Assembly: GCA_015661405.1 (NCBI GenBank)
Contig: JACWMK010000046.1
Location: forward strand, 1 to 27,724
Length of the DNA stretch: 27,724 nucleotides
Origin: Methanobacterium sp.
GTDB lineage: Archaea > Methanobacteriota > Methanobacteria > Methanobacteriales > Methanobacteriaceae
Direction: 5' to 3'
A program made the translations under genes and the position numbers. The notes below the pieces were generated by a model that ran no database searches, was not told where the DNA came from, and saw only the letters and a list, made by a program, of their open reading frames with translations. Positions 1 through 7,320 of this stretch are shown here, in pieces (position 1 is the first letter of the stretch; the number at the start of each line of letters is the position of its first letter).

Positions 1-378
1 CCTATAAACATAATACTATATAAATATTTGCCTATAACAATTTAAACAGATTAAAAACACGAATTCCAAATTTCTAAAAAATTTAAATGATCAAAGATCA
101 AATAGTAAATCGAAAATCTCTATAATATAAATATATTAGTTTAAATAATTTACATTACAAATTCTCTTTTTTTTAAAAAAATTTTATTAATTAATAACAT
201 TTTTTTTCAAAGTCACCCTTATCAATATAATAAAAAAAATTTGGATAAAGTCTTTCCAGCCTAATTTAGATTAGAATAAGAATAACATATTAAAAATCAA
301 ATGAGTATATCAGACAATTTTATGGCTCCGTGACGTGGCAAAAGAAATGGTTAAATTACATTTTATATTTTTATTACT
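1..378. other. intergenic, no gene recognised
   Basis: This very AT-rich stretch contains only short stop-rich reading frames. I see no RNA gene, repeat array or recognisable protein remnant. It lies downstream of the minus-strand peptidase gene and probably carries that gene's terminator, although no single convincing poly-T tract can be assigned. Confidence 0.5.
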
Positions 379-1572
379 TTAAAATATTGGAATTAATCCA
401 GGATTACTCCCTGTAATACACTCCCCGCCATGTGAAGTGACTATGAAAGTGTTTTCAATTCCCACCATTCCAATATCACGAATTCCCTTTTTAGGTTCCA
501 CAGCAAACACCATTCCCTCCTCTAATGGGTCATTAAATCCCTCTGCAATTACCGGTTGTTCATCAATTAATAAACCAATCCCATGACCAAGGAAATTAAC
601 TTTCCGATTACCAAAACCCATGAAGTTACGTAGAAAATCCTTATCAAGATTACCCATTATTTCCCTATAAATATCCGAAGGAATAATAGCCGGTTTTAAC
701 ATTTCTGCTATTTCATTCTGTATATTTACACATTCATTATGAGCATCAATAGCGTACTGGGGAAGGGATTGACCAAACATGTAAGTCATGGTTTTATCAG
801 TATTATAACCCACAACACTACATCCCACATCTATAAAAACTAGATCACCCTTATTTAATTTCCTATCACGACTTCCCAAAAGTGGAACTGCTGGACTTAA
901 TCCATAATTTCCCCCTGGCCCGTTAAAATAAGTGGGATAAATGGAACTTTCACCAAAACCTAATTGACCTAGAACTATCTCTGTATCAAACATGCCAAAA
1001 CGGGTTACTCCATCATGCCCCTCCTCCACCATAACCTGGAAAAGTTCTGCCACCAAACTTGCTTCATTCATTCCCTCCTGTAACATTTCCGGTACAAGTT
1101 CTTCCAATACATGCTGATGAATCTTACCCGCTTCTCTCATCAATGATAATTCATATTCACTTTTAACAGCCCTAACCATAGTTAGAACTTTATCAACTGA
1201 TTTAAAATCCTTAAATGGAAAATATTTATGAAATCGTTGATATAAAGCCAATGGAACTAATTCAGCTTCTAAATACACTGTTTCTGGAAGTTTATCCTGA
1301 CTTCCAATTGCATCTCGAAAACTATTCATAGGTTTAATTAACCTGAATAATGATTCATCCAAAGCCCTCTCATAACTACGCCTCACACAAAAAATAGGCT
1401 CATCATCACGCTTAATTATTAATATACCTTCCTGCATCGTGCCTGTAAAATAATAAAGGTTAATCTTACTGAAAATAACTGTAATCTCCCATTCCGGATG
1501 CATATTATTCATAAGTATTTTAAATCGTTTCATACGATTATCCAATTCTATAATAGGAGTTTTTTTAATCAT
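379..1572 (-). CDS. M24-family metallopeptidase (Xaa-Pro aminopeptidase/dipeptidase-like)
   Basis: This is a cytosolic metallopeptidase of the M24 'pita-bread' family, expected to remove N-terminal residues preceding proline or to cleave Xaa-Pro dipeptides. The 397-residue product has a creatinase-type N-terminal domain (about 1-135) followed by the catalytic domain. All five expected metal ligands are visible, numbered from the chosen start: D248 in FIDVG, D259 in NTDKT, H330 in GHGIG, E359 in VEPKK and E373 in GIENT. The longest open frame begins 25 codons earlier at 1647. The ATG at 1572 is preferred because the extra segment is lysine/phenylalanine-rich and unlike the family, and a GAGGT stretch lies upstream, although its spacing is long. 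The gene stands alone, with a pseudogene on its upstream side. Choosing between aminopeptidase P and prolidase would need alignment. Confidence 0.9.
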   Translation of the reverse strand: MIKKTPIIELDNRMKRFKILMNNMHPEWEITVIFSKINLYYFTGTMQEGILIIKRDDEPIFCVRRSYERALDESLFRLIKPMNSFRDAIGSQDKLPETVYLEAELVPLALYQRFHKYFPFKDFKSVDKVLTMVRAVKSEYELSLMREAGKIHQHVLEELVPEMLQEGMNEASLVAELFQVMVEEGHDGVTRFGMFDTEIVLGQLGFGESSIYPTYFNGPGGNYGLSPAVPLLGSRDRKLNKGDLVFIDVGCSVVGYNTDKTMTYMFGQSLPQYAIDAHNECVNIQNEIAEMLKPAIIPSDIYREIMGNLDKDFLRNFMGFGNRKVNFLGHGIGLLIDEQPVIAEGFNDPLEEGMVFAVEPKKGIRDIGMVGIENTFIVTSHGGECITGSNPGLIPIF

Positions 1573-1713
1573 TAAAAAAAATATGACCTCATTTAATTTT
1601 ATTATTTTAAACTGAAAATATTTTTTTTTATTACGAATAGCATTCAAAAAAATGATATCACTATTTCATCGACTATTTTTATTCATTATTTTAGTATAAC
1701 TCCATATTAATAA

Positions 1714-2285
1714 TATTTTTTATTTCATGTTAATACTAATGGAATAGTTAAATGGATATACTCTGCTGATGGTTTGATAACAGCAGCAATTATTGGATCG
1801 GATGGTAAAATATACTTAGGTGTAGGTAATTTAATGAATGCTACTGGAATTTGTTATGCCTTGAACATTAATGGACTGTGCAATGGAAATATATTACGGG
1901 ATTACAGAACATTATATATGATTGGAATGATTTATATATCCGATTCCACTCCATATTACATTTATATACAATCAATGATGTACTAGATTATTTCTTGTAA
2001 TCCCATTATTAACGAGACTGGAGTCTCACTCACAGCACCAGTCACCATCAAATTCAATGAAAACATCACAGCTGGATCTAACTATAGTGGTATATATATT
2101 AAAAACCTAACCACAGGTAATATTGTTTCAATATCATATGACACCATCAATGGTTACACTTTAACTATAATAACAACTTACAGTCACTTGTCAATGATAC
2201 TTATCAGGTTTATATACTGCTGTAGCAGTTAAAAATCAAGCAAGCCATAACTTAATAAGAACATACACTTTTATATTCAATTACA
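1714..2285 (+). pseudogene. decayed surface protein remnant (PQQ-like propeller repeat plus Big_5 Ig-like domain)
   Basis: Two degraded domains can be read in one direction. At about 1729-1875 the translation VNTNGIVKWIYSADG followed by IIGSDGKIYLG matches a PQQ-like beta-propeller blade, with the usual NG..KW and GSDGkiYlG signature. After a stop at 1984-1986, the same frame continues with INETGVSLTAPVTIKFNENI, typical of an SbsA-type Ig-like (Big_5) domain. A frameshift near 2175 and another near 2215 break its tail (SLVNDTYQVYI, then AVAVKNQASH). No start codon or signal peptide remains. A secreted protein joining PQQ blades to Ig-like domains is plausible for this lineage, so this is probably the dead 3' part of such a gene. 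Confidence 0.7.
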
Positions 2286-2721
2286 GAGTAAAAAAAAAAT
2301 TACTCACCAATTTTTTTTGTAATAATTTTTACTGTTTTAGTGGATTTATGAACTTCCACATTATAGCCTATTTTTAATTATAATTTTTTTTTATTCCCTA
2401 TTTTTGGGGGGATAGGTTTTATTATAGAATAAAAATCATATCATTTAATATAAGAAATAGATCATAAGAATAAAAAAGATTATTTTAATGAATCTTAAAA
2501 ATATAAAAAAAATAAATAATTTTTTTATATTCATGGAGCGGATTTGAAATACCCCTTACATTTGAATACAAAATAAGCAAATTATATTTCAATTTACGAT
2601 TCTAAATATTTTTATTTACATTATAAGTAAAAAAAATAGAATGTAATGGAAATTTTTTTTAGTAAAGAGTTTCAAGTCTTATTTTCTAATTTGGATATAG
2701 TAAAAAATTATTTGATATTTA
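2286..2721. other. intergenic, no gene recognised
   Basis: This is AT-rich non-coding sequence between a decayed gene and a small basic-protein gene. It contains runs of A and T and one G6 run near 2405. No RNA gene or long frame is seen. Confidence 0.4.
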
Positions 2722-2754
2722 TTTATATAAAAATTTTCTTATCATATAATGGAG
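2722..2754 (+). promoter_or_regulatory. TATA box and Shine-Dalgarno for the small basic protein
   Basis: TTTATATAA at 2722-2730 fits an archaeal TATA box, and a start of transcription about 25 bases later would fall near 2755. GGAG at 2751-2754 lies 11 bases before the ATG at 2766. These sites favour that internal ATG over the in-frame ATG at 2646, which would lie upstream of the TATA box. Confidence 0.5.
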
Positions 2755-2765
2755 TTGAAATCAAT

Positions 2766-2870
2766 ATGGCAAAAGTATCAGGAACTAACAAGAGAACTAG
2801 ACAAAAGAGGAATTATGTAAAACCAGGTAGTAAAAGAGGACGAGGAGTTAAAAAATCAAAAGTTAAATAA
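2766..2870 (+). CDS. 34-residue highly basic protein of unknown function
   Basis: I do not recognise this family. The product is 34 residues, starts MAKVSGTNKRTRQKR and ends in GRGVKKSKVK. About 40 percent of residues are Lys or Arg and there are almost no hydrophobics, so it is expected to be unstructured and to bind nucleic acid or ribosomes. An in-frame extension to 2646 exists, but its 40 residues are hydrophobic AT-rich translation without the basic character. The TATA box and GGAG site both point to the 2766 start. It is monocistronic, with a hairpin directly downstream. The abrupt change in composition at the chosen ATG supports a real gene. The function is unknown. Confidence 0.65.
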   Translation: MAKVSGTNKRTRQKRNYVKPGSKRGRGVKKSKVK

Positions 2871-2875
2871 ATTTA

Positions 2876-2936
2876 TTGGGAAATATGAATTTTAAACTAA
2901 AATCTTTCCCTTTATAAAAAAAATTTATATTCCCAA
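2876..2936. terminator. hairpin terminator between convergent genes
   Basis: TTGGGAAATATGAATTT at 2876-2892 pairs imperfectly with AAATTTATATTCCCAA at 2921-2936, followed by an A8 run. It sits between the ends of a plus-strand gene (2870) and a minus-strand gene (2962), so it could stop transcription from both sides. Confidence 0.5.
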
Positions 2937-2961
2937 AAAAAATAAAAAATAGAAATAATTT

Positions 2962-3264
2962 TTATACTTCACTATCTGCGGGAGTTAAGCATAAATTACT
3001 TTCATTTATTGGAATTTTCCAAAGATAACCTACTTTTTTTGGTTTTATTTTCTTATTTTTTCCTTTCTTATTCTCTAAGTTAGCTTCACTACCATCCCAT
3101 GATTTCACGGTTTGGTTTAGATATTGAGCTATTTTTTCACTGTATTTTCTAGTTCCAATAGTGTAGCTATCCCCTTCATTAAGAATATAGCTAATTCCAT
3201 CACCATTTTCACCAATTATCTTTGAAATTTCCACTATTTTTCTGGAGAAGGCTATAGACATCAT
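2962..3264 (-). CDS. hypothetical protein, 100 residues
   Basis: I do not recognise a family. The product has no membrane segment or signal peptide. Residues 1-55 look like a compact alpha/beta region (ISKIIGENGDGISYILNEGD). A lysine/asparagine-rich linker follows (about 62-75, GKNKKIKPKK), then a tail ending LCLTPADSEV. Two adjacent ATG codons (3264 and 3261) can serve as the start, and only a weak AGAG stands upstream, so the start is uncertain. Convergence with the upstream basic-protein gene, a hairpin between them and sustained frame length in such AT-rich DNA support it as real. Phosphate-rich ligands or nucleic acid are possible targets, but there is no direct evidence. Confidence 0.6.
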   Translation of the reverse strand: MMSIAFSRKIVEISKIIGENGDGISYILNEGDSYTIGTRKYSEKIAQYLNQTVKSWDGSEANLENKKGKNKKIKPKKVGYLWKIPINESNLCLTPADSEV

Positions 3265-3594
3265 AGTTTTCGTATTACTCTTTTTTTTAGTTTTTAGAAA
3301 AAAAATTTTTTTCTATTTATATGATATTATATTAAACTTCAAATAATAATTATATTATTAAAATAAAAATACTGATTATCCAACAAAAAAATAATATTTA
3401 TTAATGTTTCTATAATTTTTGTTGTTATAGTTAACTTAAATATTTCATCATATAAAAACCCTTCGGTTATAAAATACTTATAAAACATATATTACTCATC
3501 TGCTTTAAAAAATAAGGAAATATTTAATATATTTAGTTAAAAAAACAATTAATACACTATAAATTTAGAATTTATTTACTCTTATTTTAGATTA
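3265..3594. other. divergent intergenic region
   Basis: This AT-rich region separates two divergent genes. Several TATA-like stretches occur, including TATAAAA near 3479. No gene or structured RNA is recognisable. Confidence 0.4.
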
Positions 3595-3658
3595 CTTTAT
3601 ATGTTCCGAAATTCAATACTAGATTAGACCATTAATTTGGTCATAAATTGGAAGTGAT
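3595..3658 (+). promoter_or_regulatory. promoter, leader palindrome and ribosome binding site of the TRAM gene
   Basis: CTTTATATG at 3595-3603 is a good TATA candidate. GACCA-TTAATT-TGGTC at 3627-3642 is a perfect 5-bp inverted repeat at the expected transcription start, so it may be an operator or a leader hairpin. GGAAGTGAT at 3650-3658 resembles the anti-16S consensus and lies four bases before the TTG at 3663, which decides the start codon. Confidence 0.5.
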
Positions 3659-3662
3659 AAAT

Positions 3663-3899
<237 letters not shown>

Positions 3900-3922
3900 A
3901 AATATAATTCTAAAATACAAAC

Positions 3923-3930
3923 TTTTTTTT
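3923..3930 (+). terminator. poly-T terminator after the TRAM gene
   Basis: A T8 tract lies 23 bases after the stop codon on the coding strand, the usual form of archaeal intrinsic termination. Confidence 0.5.
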
Positions 3931-4137
3931 GGAAATCTATTTCTTTAAAATATCCCTGAAAAAAAAATGTTTTCTTGAAATTTTTTTGAAACTAAAAGAT
4001 ATTAAATTTCTTTTTAATTTAATAATTTTCAATGAAAACAAAAAACATTATTTTTTTATATCAAAAATTCTTATTCTAATTAAACTATTTTTATAAAATT
4101 TAATATCAAATAATTAGTTTTATTCTATTTAATTTTT

Positions 4138-4340
4138 CCATTCCTTCAGTAGAGGATCATTAATAAAATTTTTTCATAACTTCTCTTCTGCTTGAATATT
4201 AAATTCCACATCTTCCTTATCTAATTAATTTGGATATTTAATCATCAAATCAAGATAACTTCTCAGTGGGAACCTCTGATAAATCTCTTTTCTTTAAATC
4301 CCCAATTAAATCCATTAACTGGATTTATCTTTAGCTGCAA
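4138..4340 (-). pseudogene. short decayed gene remnant, family unknown
   Basis: On the minus strand this stretch reads as broken coding sequence: DLKKRDLSEVPTEKLS, then after a frameshift SYLDLMIKYPN, a stop, LDKEDVEFNIQAEEKL, another stop and KNFINDPLLKEW. The charged helical character and clean alternation of frames suggest a former gene with two stops and one frameshift. No start codon is found. I cannot name the family. Confidence 0.45.
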
Positions 4341-4360
4341 CATAAATTTTAGATTGATAT

Positions 4361-4390
4361 CTAAAAAAAATTGGGAATCTACAAAAAAAA
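4361..4390 (-). terminator. poly-T terminator of the phosphatase gene
   Basis: Two A8 tracts on the plus strand (T8 on the coding strand), the nearer at 4383-4390, lie 18-45 bases past the stop codon of the minus-strand phosphatase gene. Confidence 0.45.
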
Positions 4391-4407
4391 TTAAATTATT
4401 GACAAAA

Positions 4408-5094
4408 TTATACTTCTTTTAAAATAAATCTCTCCATTGCTTCTGCTACACCATCACCATAAGATTTCACAGTTATATAATCTGCTATATCCTTAAGCTT
4501 ATCATCAGCATTATTAACAGCCACTTTCACGCCAGCAACATTAAAAAATTCGATATCATTCTCACCATCACCAATAGCTAAAATCTCATCCGTTTCTAAA
4601 CCTAAATCAGAACAAACCATCTTCAAAGAAGATCCTTTATCTACCAAAGGATCAGTTAAATGAATCGCGAATTTAGAATCGTAAACCACTACATTAAAAT
4701 CCATAACCGCGTCTCTAACCATCTCTACCGGTAATGTTCTTTCAAGTGCCACTTCAGACACTCTATCTTCAGCCAAAACCCGTCGAGTAACATCAAACTT
4801 TGATTTAAGAACGTTATAAGCATTGACACATTCCTTAATATTACCTAAAATCTTAGTTCTACCCCCGGATTCGATTACACCACCATTTTCAGCCACCAAA
4901 CCACCCGTCGTACCTAAAAATATAGATAAAGCTTTGGCCACACACATTACATTGCCTGTTACAAATATAACTGGAATTCCAATATTTTCAGATTGATATA
5001 TCGCATTAATAGCGTTTACACATAATTTTCTGGTATTATCCGTTATAGTACCATCCACATCAAGTGCTACAGCCTTTAATTTACTTTTCACCAT
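4408..5094 (-). CDS. phosphoglycolate phosphatase, archaeal HAD type
   Basis: This is a cytosolic HAD-superfamily phosphatase of the archaeal phosphoglycolate phosphatase / sucrose-phosphatase-like group, expected to hydrolyse 2-phosphoglycolate using Mg2+. All HAD motifs are visible in the 228-residue product. Motif I is DVDGT with nucleophile D12 and acid D14, motif II is VTGN with T46, motif III is K153 in VDKGSS, and motif IV is GDGEND with D176 and D180. The C2-type cap lies between motifs II and III (about 85-150). The length fits the family. The ATG at 5094 is preceded by AGGGGA at good spacing. The gene is monocistronic. Substrate specificity cannot be proven from motifs, but the archaeal phosphoglycolate phosphatase signature is close. 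Confidence 0.88.
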   Translation of the reverse strand: MVKSKLKAVALDVDGTITDNTRKLCVNAINAIYQSENIGIPVIFVTGNVMCVAKALSIFLGTTGGLVAENGGVIESGGRTKILGNIKECVNAYNVLKSKFDVTRRVLAEDRVSEVALERTLPVEMVRDAVMDFNVVVYDSKFAIHLTDPLVDKGSSLKMVCSDLGLETDEILAIGDGENDIEFFNVAGVKVAVNNADDKLKDIADYITVKSYGDGVAEAMERFILKEV

Positions 5095-5756
5095 TAAAAA
5101 TCCCCTATAATTTAAAAAAACGATTTATTTTATATATCCTAAAAAAAATTTTTAATAAAAAAAAATGTTTTTACAGTGATAACCTATTTTTTTTTTATTA
5201 ATAGAAAAAAATTAACATTTAATTTACCATTTTTACACGTTTACATATAATCTCTAGATGTTATAAATAAAATTCTACATTTTTTTCTAATTATATTTTC
5301 TAAAATAAAATTAGTAAAAAATAGTAGTCACCCTCATTTGTTGAGTTTATTAGCCCGAATTTGCAGGTTCAAGAATCTCAAACACCAAATTAAGGCCATT
5401 CTTCAGATTTGGATAATTTGTAAATTATGTTAAAAATGAATTTGTTATAAAAAAAATTCCTAGTTATTTATTATTTATATTTTCTATGAAATAATGATAA
5501 ACTTTATAAGTAATAATTTATATTATATCAGTTAGGGTGCATTAAAAAAAAAATTATATATTTAAATTATAAAATTTTAACGCCTTCCAAAAAAAATATA
5601 ATAAAAAAAATATAAAATAAAAAAAAATAATGCACCCTATCTTTTTTTATTAATATTATTAAAAATTACCCTTTTATACTCATTTATATTATTTGTTTTA
5701 ATATTATCCCCTAAGAAATTCACATTTAGAAAATAATGTAAAAATAGAAATTTTTT
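5095..5756. other. long intergenic region with a tiny coding remnant and an inverted repeat
   Basis: No intact gene is present. At 5350-5424 on the minus strand a stop-to-stop frame of 24 codons reads FTNYPNLKNGLNLVFEILEP and ends ANSG, which looks like the C-terminus of a lost gene. At 5533-5639 an AT-rich segment is bounded by an 11-bp inverted repeat, listed separately. The rest is A/T runs. Confidence 0.45.
5533..5639. repeat. MITE-like element bounded by 11-bp inverted repeats
   Basis: TAGGGTGCATT at 5533-5543 and AATGCACCCTA at 5629-5639 are perfect inverted copies around about 85 bases of nearly pure A/T. No target duplication is obvious, and no second copy occurs in the window. It may be a miniature transposable element or simply a long hairpin. 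Confidence 0.35.
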
Positions 5757-6047
5757 TTATATTTTATCAGCTGAATAAACTGCTATATCAATATTTTTAT
5801 CTATCATATCTTCAATATCCTCAGCATATGCTAAGAACTGCTCAGTTTGCATATGTGACTCTAAATCCTCAAAATTTTCCCATTGCTCAATCATCATTAA
5901 AACATTATCATCCTCAGTGCTTGCAAATAATTTATAACTGATACAACCCGCTTCTAAACGAGTTAATTCTATTAAATCATTACTTTTTAAAATAATATTA
6001 TCCCTCTCACCAGGCTTAACTGTAATAGTAGCATTTACTATAATCAT
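5757..6047 (-). CDS. ABM-domain protein (putative quinol monooxygenase-like)
   Basis: This is a small cytosolic protein of the antibiotic-biosynthesis-monooxygenase fold, a dimeric alpha+beta ferredoxin-like barrel. The 96-residue length is typical. Characteristic features are the first strand MIIVNATITVKPGERD, the central EAGCISYKLFAS, and the signature IEQWENFEDLESHMQTEQF, whose W and H (about 56 and 64) usually line the pocket. Family members include quinol monooxygenases of the YgiN type and heme-degrading enzymes, but many have unknown substrates, so the activity is not assigned. The ATG at 6047 is preceded by a GGGGGA site. It is followed in the same direction by no close gene. A small helical protein gene lies 80 bases upstream on the same strand and may be co-transcribed. 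Confidence 0.85.
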   Translation of the reverse strand: MIIVNATITVKPGERDNIILKSNDLIELTRLEAGCISYKLFASTEDDNVLMMIEQWENFEDLESHMQTEQFLAYAEDIEDMIDKNIDIAVYSADKI

Positions 6048-6127
6048 TTATATGGAATCCCCCTACCATTTCAAAGTAAAAATTAATTAAATTTATAGTT
6101 AATAAAACAAATTTAATCTCTAGGTTA

Positions 6128-6418
6128 TCACTTCTTCTGATATTTACGTATAAAATCAGGTATTTCACCAGTTAACTCATAATTCCGGTAAATCAAACTC
6201 TTCAATTCCTTAACAATATAATTCCTAATAACCATTTCATCCTCACTTAAATCATTAATTGAAACAACATCCGCAATAAGAAGCCTAATTTCAATTAATT
6301 GTTCAGATGAAAGCGCATTACCTTCAATAAGAGATTTAAAATAATCTATCAAAACATAACTAGAATCCTTTTTAAAATATTCCCAATCCACATCACCATA
6401 CAAATACATACTAACCAC
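6128..6418 (-). CDS. small helical hypothetical protein
   Basis: I do not recognise a family. The 96-residue product is acidic and predicted to be all helical, with no membrane segment (DVDWEYFKKDSSYVLIDYFK, then LIEIRLLIADVVSINDLSED and a basic C-terminus IRKYQKK). The GTG at 6418 is chosen because AAGGGGTG at 6427-6434 stands eight bases before it. An in-frame ATG at 6409 is the alternative, with too long a spacing. It lies between the VOC gene and the ABM gene on the same strand, with gaps of about 130 and 80 bases, so the three could form a loose transcription unit. Function is unknown. Confidence 0.7.
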   Translation of the reverse strand: MVSMYLYGDVDWEYFKKDSSYVLIDYFKSLIEGNALSSEQLIEIRLLIADVVSINDLSEDEMVIRNYIVKELKSLIYRNYELTGEIPDFIRKYQKK

Positions 6419-6550
6419 TTATAATACACCCCTTAAAACTTTCGATTTTATCACCTAAAACCTGGTTTTTACATGAAATTAAATATTAAATTTTTATTCC
6501 AGTGAGGACGTTTAATTCATAAATATTTCATTTAAAACTACCTAAAATCA

Positions 6551-6910
6551 TTATTTAGAAGGTTCAATCAACTCAATCTCCAAACCATCCGGACCATCCA
6601 GAAAAGCAATCCTAGGACCACCCGGCGCACCAAACGGTCCACGAGTTAATACTACACCTTTAGACTTTAAACCAGCTAACTCCTTATCCATATCCCTAAC
6701 TTCCATACCTACCATATATAAACCTTTTTTTCCATTCTCTTCACCCTCAATAAGTTCAATCATAGCCTCACCTTCACCCTGAAAGAAAGCAATAGTCAAA
6801 CCAGGACGAGGACTAAATCTTCTAGTCTCAACCAACCCTAAAACTTCAGTATAAAACCTAGCAGACTCATCCAAATCATCAACCGCAATAACCGAATTTT
6901 TAATCTTCAT
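6551..6910 (-). CDS. VOC-superfamily (glyoxalase/bleomycin-resistance fold) protein lacking both His ligands
   Basis: This is a 119-residue single-chain VOC protein with two beta-alpha-beta-beta-beta modules (about 3-55 and 63-116). Diagnostic features are VDDLDESARFYTEVLGL at the start, AMIELIE at the end of module 1 and DGPDGLEIELIEP at the end of module 2. The two glutamate ligand positions are present (E52 and E113). The positions that carry histidine in metal-dependent members appear to be N5 and M66, so it may not bind metal in the classical way. Glyoxalase I activity should therefore not be assumed, and a ligand-binding or resistance-like role is possible. The ATG at 6910 has a perfect GGAGGT eight bases upstream (6919-6924). 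Confidence 0.85.
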   Translation of the reverse strand: MKIKNSVIAVDDLDESARFYTEVLGLVETRRFSPRPGLTIAFFQGEGEAMIELIEGEENGKKGLYMVGMEVRDMDKELAGLKSKGVVLTRGPFGAPGGPRIAFLDGPDGLEIELIEPSK

Positions 6911-7094
6911 TTAACAATACCTCCAACAAAAAAAAATTTCAATTAATAATTAAAGTTCTATTTTACCTCAATTCCCAAAAAATAACTGTTCAACAATTAT
7001 ATTTATAGTTTTTTATTCTTCATTAAATTTTCTACTAAAAAAAAAATCTTTTAACTCTTCCTATAAAAAATATGTAATCACTAAAATTAATTAA

Positions 7095-7247
7095 TCTATA
7101 AGAACTTTTAAGACAAATCACAACAATAAGAAGAGTTTAAGATGGTTAGTAGAGATATATGACCTTAATCCATGGAATAACGTAGAATATCTAAAATTAT
7201 TGATTGAAAAAACCGGAGAACAGAGAAAATTAAATAGGTTAAATTAA
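7095..7247 (+). pseudogene. coding remnant without a start codon, family unknown
   Basis: A stop-to-stop frame of 50 codons reads KKSLRWLVEIYDLNPWNNVE and continues YLKLLIEKTGEQRKLNRLN before TAA. Its residue mix is protein-like, unlike the surrounding A/T runs, but there is no ATG, GTG or usable TTG start. It is probably the 3' end of a lost gene. I cannot name the family. The rest of 6911-7320 shows only A/T-rich spacer. Confidence 0.4.
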
Positions 7248-7254
7248 GTAACTT

Positions 7255-7264
7255 AAAAAAAAAA
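7255..7264 (-). terminator. poly-T terminator of the first adhesin-like gene
   Basis: An A10 tract on the plus strand (T10 on the coding strand) lies about 57 bases beyond the stop codon of the minus-strand adhesin-like gene. Confidence 0.35.
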
Positions 7265-7320
7265 TAAAAAATATATTAAGTTTTTTTTGTTATAATTCTA
7301 TTTTTTTGGTATCTAAACGT

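Noticed and set aside
300..350. Short plus-strand frame beginning MSISDNFMAP
   Set aside because: It ends after ten codons and has no ribosome site. It is too short to support even as a remnant.
5366..5393. A GGTTCAAGAATC stretch followed by CACCA, resembling the 3' end of a tRNA
   Set aside because: The T-stem does not pair and no acceptor, D or anticodon arms can be built upstream. The reverse strand reads better as a short coding remnant.
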